A stretch of DNA of 41,626 nucleotides, taken from the NCBI GenBank assembly GCA_964458255.1, contig CAYWHY010000010.1, forward strand, positions 1 through 41,626, written 5' to 3'. The notes under the pieces were generated by a model. That model ran no database searches, was not told the origin of the DNA, and saw only the letters and a program-made list of their open reading frames with translations. Below are positions 8,305 to 16,894 of the stretch, in pieces; position 1 is the first letter of the stretch; each line of letters opens with the position of its first letter. This DNA comes from Suilimivivens sp964458255. GTDB taxonomy: Bacteria; Bacillota; Clostridia; Lachnospirales; Lachnospiraceae. The translations under genes were made by a program, and so were the position numbers.

Positions 8305-9816
8305 TTATTTTTTGCGAAAGAGATAGTACATAAAGCTCTGATCATTAAGGCTCCACGGAGCCTCACAAACCAATTCATATTTCTCCCAAATTACATCAGG
8401 ATAATCATCCCGTGCAATGACAAAGGTAATCTGTCCTTCTTCGATATACCGCTCCTGCTCACTTAAGACCGTATCCATAATAACCGTCTGCGTCTGAAAC
8501 CACTGACAGGTCGGTACAATATCACAAACCGTGTATAAACCGGCATCCAGGCAGCCGATATTAAGAAGCGTGGGGTTTTCCTCCTGCTCCACAATTTCCT
8601 TAAATTTATAAAGAAAAATATCTTCTTTTTTCTCTGACATAAACGGAATATTCATGCCTGTCAGATACAAAAACACCACACTAACTACCATGGCCGCAAG
8701 GCATCCTGCCGCAGTCGGACAGACCACCTTCTTACAAACACTTTCCGCACCCCTTCCAAGCAGGGCAAATCCAAGCACCGTAAAAGTGCAAAGCGGCAAC
8801 GCATAGTAAGGCAGCTGTGATCCGCCGATATAAATTCCCAAAAACAGGAAAAAGCATAGTGCAAAAATGTTGAAACTGCGAAACCATTTTTTCCCGTTAC
8901 CGAAAAATTCAAACAAAACACCGGGAATCACAAACGCAAAATAAGAAAAATTCTCTATCATCACCCAGTAAAGAATTTTTGCAAGTGTATAAATTCTCTC
9001 ACCAATGCCGGGACCTTCTTCATTCAGATTGCTGTACGCAAACACATTAATAAAGACATAGCCCCAATACCAATAGTAAAGTGCACCATGCAGTGCAAAA
9101 TAAATCAGCCAGGGGATAAACGGAATCGCCATGCCTCCCAGGAACACAAAGCAGGCTTTTACCGCTCCCACAAAATCCTTTCTTACCAAAAAAGAAAAGG
9201 CAATGCACATCATCCATGCAAAGAAAAAGCCAAGGGATGTAAACTTAATATTTGCAATCATCCCCGCCAAAAGTCCGCCGATGAAAATCGTTTTATTGCT
9301 CATAGCCTTTGCCGGATACTCATATTTAAAATAGCGCAGGGACAAAAACAGTCCCCAAAGTAAAAACGGCAGACATATCTCCTCTGCACTGCCTCCCCAG
9401 TAAAAGCTCGGGGAAGCAAAACAAACCGCCAAAACAACGGGTGTAAGTACAAGTGCCGTATTTCTTTTTATATAAAGCTGCAAAATGCGGTATATACCTG
9501 TCAGATCAAATACAGCAAGTATCAGTTCCAACAAAAACACACCTGCAAAGGTTGTATGGGACACTAAATATGCCAACCCGTAAAAAAAGTACAGGTACAT
9601 TCCCTTCTGGTCAAAGACATCCCTATAAGGGACCTTCCCGTTAAAGAGAGCCTTACCCACGGAAAAATAACTGTTTGCATCATTCCAGTCATTGCAGGGA
9701 TACAAAAAAGAAGAACGGGAAGCCAAAAGCAGAATGATACCTGCTGCCAGCAAAAAGTAGCCCCATTCCCAATAATTTTTATTTTTCATTTCCTGATACC
9801 ATCTTGTTTTTTCCAT
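8305..9816 (-). CDS. GT-C-type (GT39-like) membrane glycosyltransferase
   Basis: 503 residues with about eleven transmembrane helices and a soluble C-terminal domain. The first extracytoplasmic loop has YPCNDWNDANSYFSVG and YRDVFDQKGMYLY, the acidic loop motif expected for PMT/ArnT-like (GT39-type) enzymes that use polyprenyl-phosphate sugars. It is the first gene of the operon running to 3822. AAGGAAA stands 7 bases before the ATG, and 25 bases separate it from the next gene. It probably adds a sugar to a surface polymer on the outer face; donor and acceptor are unknown. Confidence 0.72.
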   Translation of the reverse strand: MEKTRWYQEMKNKNYWEWGYFLLAAGIILLLASRSSFLYPCNDWNDANSYFSVGKALFNGKVPYRDVFDQKGMYLYFFYGLAYLVSHTTFAGVFLLELILAVFDLTGIYRILQLYIKRNTALVLTPVVLAVCFASPSFYWGGSAEEICLPFLLWGLFLSLRYFKYEYPAKAMSNKTIFIGGLLAGMIANIKFTSLGFFFAWMMCIAFSFLVRKDFVGAVKACFVFLGGMAIPFIPWLIYFALHGALYYWYWGYVFINVFAYSNLNEEGPGIGERIYTLAKILYWVMIENFSYFAFVIPGVLFEFFGNGKKWFRSFNIFALCFFLFLGIYIGGSQLPYYALPLCTFTVLGFALLGRGAESVCKKVVCPTAAGCLAAMVVSVVFLYLTGMNIPFMSEKKEDIFLYKFKEIVEQEENPTLLNIGCLDAGLYTVCDIVPTCQWFQTQTVIMDTVLSEQERYIEEGQITFVIARDDYPDVIWEKYELVCEAPWSLNDQSFMYYLFRKK

Positions 9817-9896
9817 TATAATTTCCTTATGTCCTCTGCTTTACCGTATACTATTACCCATTTTACACTAAATTTATCTTAAGCACTAGTATCTAT

Positions 9897-9925
9897 TTGT
9901 CTTTTTATGCTCTTTATGATATAAT
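9897..9925 (+). promoter_or_regulatory. Promoter of the structured leader and FAD oxidoreductase
   Basis: TTGTCT (9897-9902), 17-base spacer, TATAAT (9920-9925): a perfect -10 and four of six in the -35. Transcription would begin near 9931, about 140 bases before the start codon. Confidence 0.7.
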
Positions 9926-9926
9926 G

Positions 9927-10068
9927 GGCACAGGAGAAAAACAAGCGCTGCAAAGCAGCATTTGTTTTTCTTGTGCCGTTAGCGACCAAACGGTCTGTGA
10001 AGCAGACAAAGAAGCGCGGCAGCGCGGGTTTGCGGGTGAATGTGAAAAGCTTGAAAGGTAAGGGTATG
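9927..10068 (+). promoter_or_regulatory. Structured 5' leader, unidentified
   Basis: A long hairpin 9927-9977 is built from GGCACA/TGTGCC, GAAAAACAA/TTGTTTTTC and an inner CTGC-AAA-GCAG. Smaller hairpins follow (GTCTG-TGAAG-CAGAC and GCGC-GGCA-GCGC). The leader is visibly richer in G and C than nearby spacers. I do not recognise it as a named riboswitch. It could be a cis-regulatory RNA, or a dispersed repeat that landed here. Confidence 0.45.
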
Positions 10069-10070
10069 CT

Positions 10071-11645
10071 ATGAAAAAAGCACTGATCATCGGTGCCGGT
10101 CCTGCCGGTCTTACAGCAGCTTATGAACTGTTAACCAAATCAGATGATATAGAAGTAGTTGTATTTGAAGAAAGCGATTGTTTTGGCGGTATTTCCAAAA
10201 CAGTAAACTACAAAGGAAACCGTATGGATATGGGCGGACATCGCTTTTTCTCCAAAATTCCCGAGGTAAACGCATGGTGGGACAAGATGCTTCCCATGCA
10301 GGGGGCTCCTACCTATGATGACATACTTTTAAATCGCCCCATGCCTCTTACAGAGGGTGGACCCGATCCCGAAAAGGAAGACCGCGTCATGTTAACCAGA
10401 CATCGTGTGTCCCGTATTTATTTTGATTCCAAGTTTTATGATTATCCGATTTCGTTGAAACCGGAAACCTTTAAAAACATGGGATTTTTTACAACCATGA
10501 AGGTAGGCTTCAGTTATCTTGCTTCTCTTTTCCGCAAGCTTCCTGAAGACAACCTTGAAAACTTTTATATTAACCGTTTCGGCCGTAAGCTTTATTCCAT
10601 GTTCTTTGAATATTATACCGAAAATCTTTGGGGACGTCACCCCCGTGAAATTGACGCTTCCTGGGGTGCACAGCGTGTAAAAGGACTTTCCATTATTGCT
10701 ATCATTAAAGACGTATTGGGTAAGCTTTTCAAAGTAAAAGGCCGCAAGGTAGAAACCTCCCTGATTGAGGAGTTTAAATATCCCAAATTAGGTCCCGGCC
10801 AGCTTTGGGAAGTAACCGCTGACGAAATTGTTAAACTGGGCGGTACTATTTATAAAAATGCCAAAGTAACCAAGATACACAAAAATGAAAATAATATCCT
10901 TACAGGTGTTACTTACGAAACAGACGGCGCTGAGCACACCGTGGAAGGTGACTATATCATCTCTTCCATGCCCGTTAAGGATTTGGTTGCAGGCATGAAT
11001 GATGTGCCCGCAGAACCTGCCAGAATTGCAGCCGGACTTCCTTATCGCGATTACATGACATTAGGTGTTCTGGTTCCCAAAATCAATCTGGTAAACAAAA
11101 CAAACTTAAAGACAGTCAGCAATATCGTTCCCGACTGCTGGGTATATGTACAGGACAGAAATGTAAAGCTGGGACGTTTCCAGATTTACAACAACTGGTC
11201 TCCTTACATGATTAAAGATTTGGAAAACACTGTTTGGATCGGTCTTGAATACTTTGTATTTGAAGGCGATGAATTCTGGAACATGACAGAAGAAGAATTC
11301 TCCAAAGTCGGTATAGAAGAAATGATTAAATTGGGACTTATTGATCGTGCAGATGCAGTCATTGACACCCATATGGAAAAAGTAAAGAAAGCCTACCCTG
11401 CTTACTTTGATACCTATGACGAAATTGATACTCTGATTGATTATCTGAAATCCATCGACAACCTCTACTGCGTAGGACGTAACGGGCAGCACAGATACAA
11501 CAATATCGACCATTCCATGGTTACCTCTTTTGAAACCGTTAAAAACATTTTAAGCGGTAAAAAGGACAAGACCAATATCTGGAGCGTTAATACCGAAAAA
11601 GAATATCACGAAGAAGCAAAAGAAAACGAAGCTGAAGTGGATTAA
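10071..11645 (+). CDS. FAD-dependent oxidoreductase of the amine-oxidase/UGM-like group
   Basis: 524 residues. The dinucleotide-binding start ALIIGAGPAGLTAAYEL (residues 4-20) is followed by an acidic strand end (VVFEES) and the FAD-contact motif DMGGHRFFSK. Such proteins, close to protoporphyrinogen oxidase, phytoene desaturase and UDP-galactopyranose mutase, are common in polysaccharide loci and act in the cytoplasm. The C-terminus has YCVGRNGQHRYNNIDHS, a flavin-binding block like that of UDP-galactopyranose mutase. Sugar-nucleotide isomerisation or oxidation is the inferred role. It is probably transcribed alone from 9920 to the terminator at 11650. Confidence 0.78.
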   Translation: MKKALIIGAGPAGLTAAYELLTKSDDIEVVVFEESDCFGGISKTVNYKGNRMDMGGHRFFSKIPEVNAWWDKMLPMQGAPTYDDILLNRPMPLTEGGPDPEKEDRVMLTRHRVSRIYFDSKFYDYPISLKPETFKNMGFFTTMKVGFSYLASLFRKLPEDNLENFYINRFGRKLYSMFFEYYTENLWGRHPREIDASWGAQRVKGLSIIAIIKDVLGKLFKVKGRKVETSLIEEFKYPKLGPGQLWEVTADEIVKLGGTIYKNAKVTKIHKNENNILTGVTYETDGAEHTVEGDYIISSMPVKDLVAGMNDVPAEPARIAAGLPYRDYMTLGVLVPKINLVNKTNLKTVSNIVPDCWVYVQDRNVKLGRFQIYNNWSPYMIKDLENTVWIGLEYFVFEGDEFWNMTEEEFSKVGIEEMIKLGLIDRADAVIDTHMEKVKKAYPAYFDTYDEIDTLIDYLKSIDNLYCVGRNGQHRYNNIDHSMVTSFETVKNILSGKKDKTNIWSVNTEKEYHEEAKENEAEVD

Positions 11646-11649
11646 ACCA

Positions 11650-11702
11650 TAAACCCTTCAAGCTGATATCATATGCTGATACCGGTTTGAAGGGTTTATT
11701 CA
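11650..11702 (+). terminator. Rho-independent terminator
   Basis: TAAACCCTTCAA (from 11650) pairs with TTGAAGGGTTTA (to 11698), with a second small inner hairpin and a modest T-rich tail. It separates the oxidoreductase from the following membrane gene. Confidence 0.75.
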
Positions 11703-11738
11703 ATTATATCTGTTGAGGCTTCATAAAGAGGACTCCAA

Positions 11739-13250
11739 ATGAAAAAATTTAATCTAAAACACTTTCTGGAAAACAGTATACACGGTGTATATCTGGCAGT
11801 ATTTTGTATTTGCGCATTTTTTACATTATTTCATTTTAAAAAGTATCCTTTGGAGTTTCAGCACAGTACGCCAAAAACAATTTTATTTGCATGTCTTGCC
11901 GCCTTGATACTGTTTCTTTGGGAATATCTGCTTAAAGGAAAAAATAACAAATTCTGCAACATAGTCCGTGCATGCACGACCATTACATTGGTACTCCTGC
12001 AAATATTTTTGTTTCTGAAAACCATTACCCCCATCGGCTGGGATGTTCTTGAAGTGGTAAACGCAGCAGAATTCGGTCTATACAACGGCGACTATTTTGT
12101 TAAATATCCAAATAATCTGTTTTTGGAAATTTTTCTTTCCAAGGAATTACATCTTACCTCTTTTATAACTTTTTTGTCTTCCCAACGAAAGCTGGAGATT
12201 CTCAATTTATTTTTCGTGGATGCAGCTATATTGATGGCTGTTTTAACAACAAATAAATTATATGGTCTGAAGGCCGCCGACCGTGTATTTATGACTTCCA
12301 TGCTATTAATCGGCTTTCATCCCACCTTATCCGTTATTTACAGTGATACCCTGGCCATGCCATTTCCGATTGGTACCTTGTGCTGTCTGACTTTTGGCTT
12401 AAAAAGCAACAGCCCCTTAAAAAGAACACTCTTTTTTTCGTTAGGTGCCGTGTTTGGAATAGTAGGCTTCTTTATAAAACCTACGGTTGTTATAGTGGAT
12501 ATCGCCATCATAATCATAATGCTTCTTCATTGGAAAAAGGATTTTCTTAAATCGGGAATTCTGCTTTCTGTGTTCATTGCCATATTGGCAGGCTTCATTA
12601 CCTATGCCGCAATCAATGTTTTTGAAGCATCCACCAAAGCCGAACTAACTGCCCAATATCCTGACATCAAACCCCGCAGCTGGCTTCATTATCTCAGTCT
12701 CGGACTGAGCAAGCCTACATCCGCTTCCTCCGGTTACGGAAGCTGGAATGAAGAAGAGGTCACCTGGATGCAGGAGCATATTGATCATCCGAACTATGTG
12801 CAGGAAACAGTCGAACATATCAAAGAACGCCTGATTGATTTCGGTCCACCGGGCTATGCAGAATTTTTGATGGATAAATTAATTTGGGCCGGAAGCGACG
12901 GAACCTTCTTCTACGGTGGAGAAGGGGATTTCCACTTAGAAGAACAAGAATCCACAGATACGCTAAGGGGGAAACTGCAAACTGCTTTATATATTGAAAC
13001 AGATTTTTATCAGAACCGGCTTTCCTCATGGCTACAGGGTGTCTGGCTAATGGTATGCATCAGAAGCATTCTTTGCTATTTTGAACAAGAGCGCTCCGCT
13101 TTTAGCAGTATTGCAAAGCTTTCTGTTTTAGGATTGTTTTTATTCCTCCTATTGTTTGAAAACAGAAGCCGTTACCTGTTTTTATATCTCCCTGTATTTA
13201 TATTCGCTTTAGAAAGCAGTCATGCTCCAATTAAAAAGCTTTTGCACTAA
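11739..13250 (+). CDS. GT-C-like polytopic membrane protein
   Basis: 503 residues and about twelve hydrophobic helices. After the third helix the loop has WDVLEVVNAAEFGLYNGDYF then KYPNN, and later YSDTLAMPFPIG. The gene starting at 28969 has the same order (LNGDY, HYPHQ, YGDIPGLGF), so the two look like paralogues of a GT-C family that flips attention to lipid-linked sugar donors outside the membrane. GAGGA precedes the ATG. It lies between two terminators. The stop codon forms the loop of the downstream terminator. Glycosyl transfer is inferred from fold and context. Confidence 0.65.
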   Translation: MKKFNLKHFLENSIHGVYLAVFCICAFFTLFHFKKYPLEFQHSTPKTILFACLAALILFLWEYLLKGKNNKFCNIVRACTTITLVLLQIFLFLKTITPIGWDVLEVVNAAEFGLYNGDYFVKYPNNLFLEIFLSKELHLTSFITFLSSQRKLEILNLFFVDAAILMAVLTTNKLYGLKAADRVFMTSMLLIGFHPTLSVIYSDTLAMPFPIGTLCCLTFGLKSNSPLKRTLFFSLGAVFGIVGFFIKPTVVIVDIAIIIIMLLHWKKDFLKSGILLSVFIAILAGFITYAAINVFEASTKAELTAQYPDIKPRSWLHYLSLGLSKPTSASSGYGSWNEEEVTWMQEHIDHPNYVQETVEHIKERLIDFGPPGYAEFLMDKLIWAGSDGTFFYGGEGDFHLEEQESTDTLRGKLQTALYIETDFYQNRLSSWLQGVWLMVCIRSILCYFEQERSAFSSIAKLSVLGLFLFLLLFENRSRYLFLYLPVFIFALESSHAPIKKLLH

Positions 13251-13265
13251 TGTGCAAAAGCTTTT
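13233..13265. terminator. Perfect-stem terminator with the stop codon in its loop
   Basis: AAAAGCTTTTGCAC (13234-13247) and GTGCAAAAGCTTTT (13252-13265) form a perfect 14-bp stem with loop TAAT. The TAA stop of the plus-strand gene (13248-13250) is in that loop. The self-complementary arms can serve both strands. Confidence 0.85.
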
Positions 13266-13294
13266 GGCTACTTCAATATAAAATTCTTAAATCA

Positions 13295-14278
13295 TTATTT
13301 CTTTCTGAACAATGACTGTCTTGCACCATGATGTGCATCACGATTATTTAATGTATCGTCTACCGCATCCATACGAAGCCCTGCATCAATAAAGTCACAG
13401 TATTTACAGAAAGGATAATCTCCTCTGCTTGTCCTGATTGCCTGACGAACCTTCTTATATTCCTCACTGTTCCAGGCATCCTTAATGGTTACCTCATTTA
13501 AATCTGCCAGATTCGTTACTTCAAAGTTATCACAACAACAGATGCCCATCTTCCCGTCAGGGAAAATAAAGATATCCGTATACGGCATCAGACATGTTTC
13601 CTTAATAATCTTTTGCGTGTTCTGCTTGTTAGGTGCACTGCCTGCACGATTTGTTAAAACAGCCTCAATGTAGCGCATCTGGATAAGCAAATCCACATCC
13701 TTAAATTCTTCCGGATGTGCCTTGGCATAGTCATAAATTTCCTTCACATTGTCTTTCAGCTTCATATCGGTACAATAGTTATTGATAATAAACTGATCCA
13801 CATAAGGAACGATTTCCCTTACCTTGTCCACTGTAAGAAGAAGTCCGTTACTGGAAAGGAAAATAAAGCTGTCCGGTAATTTTTCCCTGCAGTATTTGTG
13901 GAATTCTACAATTCTGGTATCCAGAAACGGTTCATTATTTCCGTAAAGAGTAAGATGTCCCTTGTAGCCCCAGTCATGAAGCTGGTCAATGATTTTGTAG
14001 AACAACTCATCTTCCATTCTCTTATAAGAACGTTTCTCAGCGTATTTATTGGCTGTGCAGAAAGCACACGTATTGTTGCAGCGGTTAATGGTCTCTAAAT
14101 TTACCACCAGGGGCATCGGCGGCTCTTCATCCTTAAAAAAGTAATCAATATACTGCTTCTGCAATTTATTTCTTGTTAAAAACTGCAATTTTAAATAACT
14201 TTCTGATGAAAGCATGGGGAATCTCTTCTGCATCTCCCAACCGATTCTTCCACCGAAATTATGAAATCTAACAGGCAT
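13295..14278 (-). CDS. Radical SAM/SPASM-domain enzyme
   Basis: 327 residues. The radical SAM cluster motif CNNTCAFC (Cys67, Cys71, Cys74) follows a strand NLETINR, and YGNNEPFLD is the usual second block. A C-terminal SPASM-like region has a CLMPYTDIFIFPDGKMGICC block and a final CKYCD. These enzymes cleave S-adenosylmethionine to start radical chemistry; SPASM members often act on peptides, and some in glycan loci act on sugars. AAAGGAGAT lies close to the ATG. It follows the long operon after 104 bases and may have its own promoter. The substrate is unknown. Confidence 0.85.
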   Translation of the reverse strand: MPVRFHNFGGRIGWEMQKRFPMLSSESYLKLQFLTRNKLQKQYIDYFFKDEEPPMPLVVNLETINRCNNTCAFCTANKYAEKRSYKRMEDELFYKIIDQLHDWGYKGHLTLYGNNEPFLDTRIVEFHKYCREKLPDSFIFLSSNGLLLTVDKVREIVPYVDQFIINNYCTDMKLKDNVKEIYDYAKAHPEEFKDVDLLIQMRYIEAVLTNRAGSAPNKQNTQKIIKETCLMPYTDIFIFPDGKMGICCCDNFEVTNLADLNEVTIKDAWNSEEYKKVRQAIRTSRGDYPFCKYCDFIDAGLRMDAVDDTLNNRDAHHGARQSLFRKK

Positions 14279-14344
14279 ACTTATCTCCTTTTATCAATGC
14301 TTCATCAAGCACAACTTTCTTTATACAAATCATTCAACTTATTT

Positions 14345-14373
14345 ATACTATCATTGATTTTACTTACCGTCAA
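14345..14373 (-). promoter_or_regulatory. Candidate promoter of the radical SAM gene
   Basis: On the minus strand, TTGACG (14373-14368), 17 bases, then TAGTAT (14350-14345). The -35 is good and the -10 matches four of six. It falls in the only sizeable gap after the acyltransferase gene. Confidence 0.4.
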
Positions 14374-14382
14374 CTCCGCCCT

Positions 14383-15498
14383 TTATGAATCACTCCACAA
14401 ATCACCCACAAATTTCTTTTCCGCAGATAACAGTTTTTCCTTTATCTTCAACACCTTAAAAATATAGGTTCTTAGGATATCCATCGCGGAACACACCGCA
14501 TAAATGCCAACGGCAATTCCCACTACCGCTATTGCCATAGCCGGTGCCGGAAGCAGACTAAGTGAGGCGAATCTGTCCCTAATCAAATAATTCCAAACCA
14601 GGGGATGTGCATGTATCAGATAAACGCTAAAGGCTAACGGTGCCCAAAATGTAATGCACTTTTTCCACCGGAAAGATACCGGCATCCTCACAAACAAAAT
14701 CAGCAAAAAAACGGCAACACCTAAATTCGTCGGTGATATATGTCTGGTGAAACATGCACTATAGGATGCCATGATTGCCAAAAATCTGTTTTCTCCCTGA
14801 TGCAATGCTGCCATTTCCGTTAAAATTTTAAATCCCCAGGAAAAAACAGTCAGCACGGCAACTCCCATTACCGCTTTTGCGGATGAAATTTTCTCCGGCA
14901 GATTACTTTTCTTCACATAACCGCCTATGATATATATCACAATCAGCCATAACGCACTTGATCCTTCTGCGGTTCCGAATTTATCTCCCAACAATGTCTG
15001 CAAAACGGAAAAGGCCGCAATAAGTGCGATTACAACAGCCCTCAGCTGCCTCTCAGTCAGCATGTGAACAGCCTTATTTAATAACGGTATAAAAAAGAAA
15101 AGACAAAAATATGCCGTAAAATACCAATAGGAAGATCTCATAACAGGGAAAAATGCCTTGATGAAAGCGGCGGGTGCTACCGAACCGGGCACAAATATAA
15201 AAAACACAAGTGCTATTGCAATATTATAAAATACTACCCGTAACCATAATAATATGATATTCGCATATTTATAAGAGGAATGAATTCCGACATACCCTGA
15301 TATCAAAGCATAACAGTTAATCGAGCAACAGGCAATTGTTTCCAAAAGCCATGCCACGCAATATTGAGAAGACGCCTCCGCACAAGACGTCAAAATTCCT
15401 CCCGGTCCCAGAATATGTGCAATTAATACCATAAGCATGGCCAACATTCTCAGCAGATCCACACCCGAATTTCTTTGTTCCTTCTTTACTTCGTTCAA
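14383..15498 (-). CDS. Acyltransferase-3 family membrane protein (OafA-like)
   Basis: 371 residues, about ten transmembrane helices. The N-terminal signature NSGVDLLRMLAMLMVLIAHI is typical of acyltransferase family 3, where the conserved Arg and His near the first helix take part in acetyl transfer. These proteins O-acetylate sugars of surface polysaccharides. It is the last gene of the long operon, 17 bases after the DUF4956 gene. With the MBOAT pair it is a second, independent acylation route in the locus. Membership is confident; the target sugar is not known. Confidence 0.88.
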   Translation of the reverse strand: MNEVKKEQRNSGVDLLRMLAMLMVLIAHILGPGGILTSCAEASSQYCVAWLLETIACCSINCYALISGYVGIHSSYKYANIILLWLRVVFYNIAIALVFFIFVPGSVAPAAFIKAFFPVMRSSYWYFTAYFCLFFFIPLLNKAVHMLTERQLRAVVIALIAAFSVLQTLLGDKFGTAEGSSALWLIVIYIIGGYVKKSNLPEKISSAKAVMGVAVLTVFSWGFKILTEMAALHQGENRFLAIMASYSACFTRHISPTNLGVAVFLLILFVRMPVSFRWKKCITFWAPLAFSVYLIHAHPLVWNYLIRDRFASLSLLPAPAMAIAVVGIAVGIYAVCSAMDILRTYIFKVLKIKEKLLSAEKKFVGDLWSDS

Positions 15499-15515
15499 GA
15501 TACTTCTCCTTATGC

Positions 15516-16190
15516 CTAGCCCTTTACTTCGCCGTCATGGGAAAGCAGGGACACAGAAGTAATGCCGTCCATCCCGGAAATCCTGTTTACCAGTTCCTTT
15601 TCCTTTTTGGTCTTAACCTCCAAAATCAAATCCATACCTGTTTTGGTGATGTTTTTGGATTTCAGTTTATAAGCAGACCCCATTTCCTTTATGCAGTCAA
15701 TAATCTCATCCTCAGCCGTCTTTGATTCTGCATTGACAATCAGCAAATAAGGGCTGATTCGAACAGGCATCATATCCAGAATTAAAATACCGATTGTAAC
15801 AAACACCGCCAGAATAATGCCTATTTTGTAAAGTCCTGCGCCACATATAATGCCGGTACCGATAGACCAGAACAAAAACAATAAATCCATCGGGTCTTTA
15901 ATTGCGGTACGGAATCTCACAATAGAAAGTGCACCTACCATACCTAATGAAATCACAATACTGGACTGCATGGCAAGAATAATTCCCGCTGTTACCACTG
16001 AAATAATTGCCATGGATACATTAAAGTTCTTAAAATAAAATGCACTTTTCGTTACCATCTTATACACAAAAAATATGTACACAGCTATGACGAAAGTAAT
16101 AATAAGCGTTGTCATAATTTTAGTTGTTGATAAGTCAGAATAGGAAAATCCATCCAATACTGATTTTTTAATTACGTCTCCAAAATTCAT
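15516..16190 (-). CDS. DUF4956 membrane protein, cassette A
   Basis: 224 residues. Four predicted helices surround the family core SIVISLGMVGALSIVRFRTA, followed by DPMDLLFLFWSIGTG. The C-terminal 70 residues form a soluble domain that looks like a ferredoxin-like fold, ending in SVSLLSHDGEV. Members of DUF4956 are very often next to VTC-domain genes, as here (20 bases after it). No activity is established; partner or transport subunit for the VTC product is an inference. Its paralogue is at 21895-22560. Confidence 0.88.
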   Translation of the reverse strand: MNFGDVIKKSVLDGFSYSDLSTTKIMTTLIITFVIAVYIFFVYKMVTKSAFYFKNFNVSMAIISVVTAGIILAMQSSIVISLGMVGALSIVRFRTAIKDPMDLLFLFWSIGTGIICGAGLYKIGIILAVFVTIGILILDMMPVRISPYLLIVNAESKTAEDEIIDCIKEMGSAYKLKSKNITKTGMDLILEVKTKKEKELVNRISGMDGITSVSLLSHDGEVKG

Positions 16191-16210
16191 TTTTCTTTCC
16201 TCTCTTGTCT

Positions 16211-16891
16211 TTATATATTTTTATAATTTCTTGCATAATAATACTTTGAAAAAGCAGTTTGCTGCAAACTGCCAAGCTCCAATGTCTGTGCAATATATTC
16301 CGGAAGCAGTTCATCATATTTGACCTCCAGTATATGCTGTCCTTTCGGAAGAAGCGGTACTAAAACGGACGGTTGTTCCAAAAACTCTGTCACTTTTTCG
16401 CTTCCGCTTATGTTTCTGTCAAAGGTAATACGCACATTTCCTCTGGTATCCACAAATGCCGTTCTCTCATATTCCACGATGCAAACAGGGTGCACACCGT
16501 TCATCTTCCTTTGTGCATAAAACTCTTTTTCCAAATCAGTACTGTCTTTCCTTATTTCCACTGTCTGCCCACGCATATAGGACAAACAGTCCTCTCTGGA
16601 AATACCGGCACTTACTTTACTTGTCATCCCACGAACCTTACTCTTCTTTTCCAGCTTAATCACTTTATCGCTTCCGTCATAAATTCGAATTCTGTATTTC
16701 TTTCTGTTATCTGTTCCCTCTTCATTTTCTTTCATGCAACTGTCATAGAAATCGTCAAAATATAAGCTTCTTATGTGATACACACCGTCTTGTCCATGCC
16801 CGTCTGTTTTCATAAGCGGCTTTAAGCGATATCGTATGATTTGAAGTTCTGTATCCGACACTAAAAACTTCAGTTCATGTCTGTATTTCAT
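16211..16891 (-). CDS. VTC-domain polyphosphate polymerase-like protein, cassette A
   Basis: 226 residues, a stand-alone VTC tunnel domain without the SPX or membrane parts of the yeast complex. Visible blocks: KYRHELKFLV at the start, IRSLYFDDFYDSC, KKYRIRIYDGSDKVIKLEKK and NVRITFD, rich in the Arg and Lys residues that line the polyphosphate tunnel, then ILEVKYDELLPEY with the metal-binding Glu. Yeast Vtc4 makes polyphosphate from ATP with this domain. It lacks a signal or helix, so it should be cytoplasmic. It starts 3 bases after the CotH stop and precedes DUF4956. Polyphosphate synthesis is the best reading; another triphosphate-using reaction is possible. Confidence 0.88.
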   Translation of the reverse strand: MKYRHELKFLVSDTELQIIRYRLKPLMKTDGHGQDGVYHIRSLYFDDFYDSCMKENEEGTDNRKKYRIRIYDGSDKVIKLEKKSKVRGMTSKVSAGISREDCLSYMRGQTVEIRKDSTDLEKEFYAQRKMNGVHPVCIVEYERTAFVDTRGNVRITFDRNISGSEKVTEFLEQPSVLVPLLPKGQHILEVKYDELLPEYIAQTLELGSLQQTAFSKYYYARNYKNI

Positions 16892-16894
16892 ATG

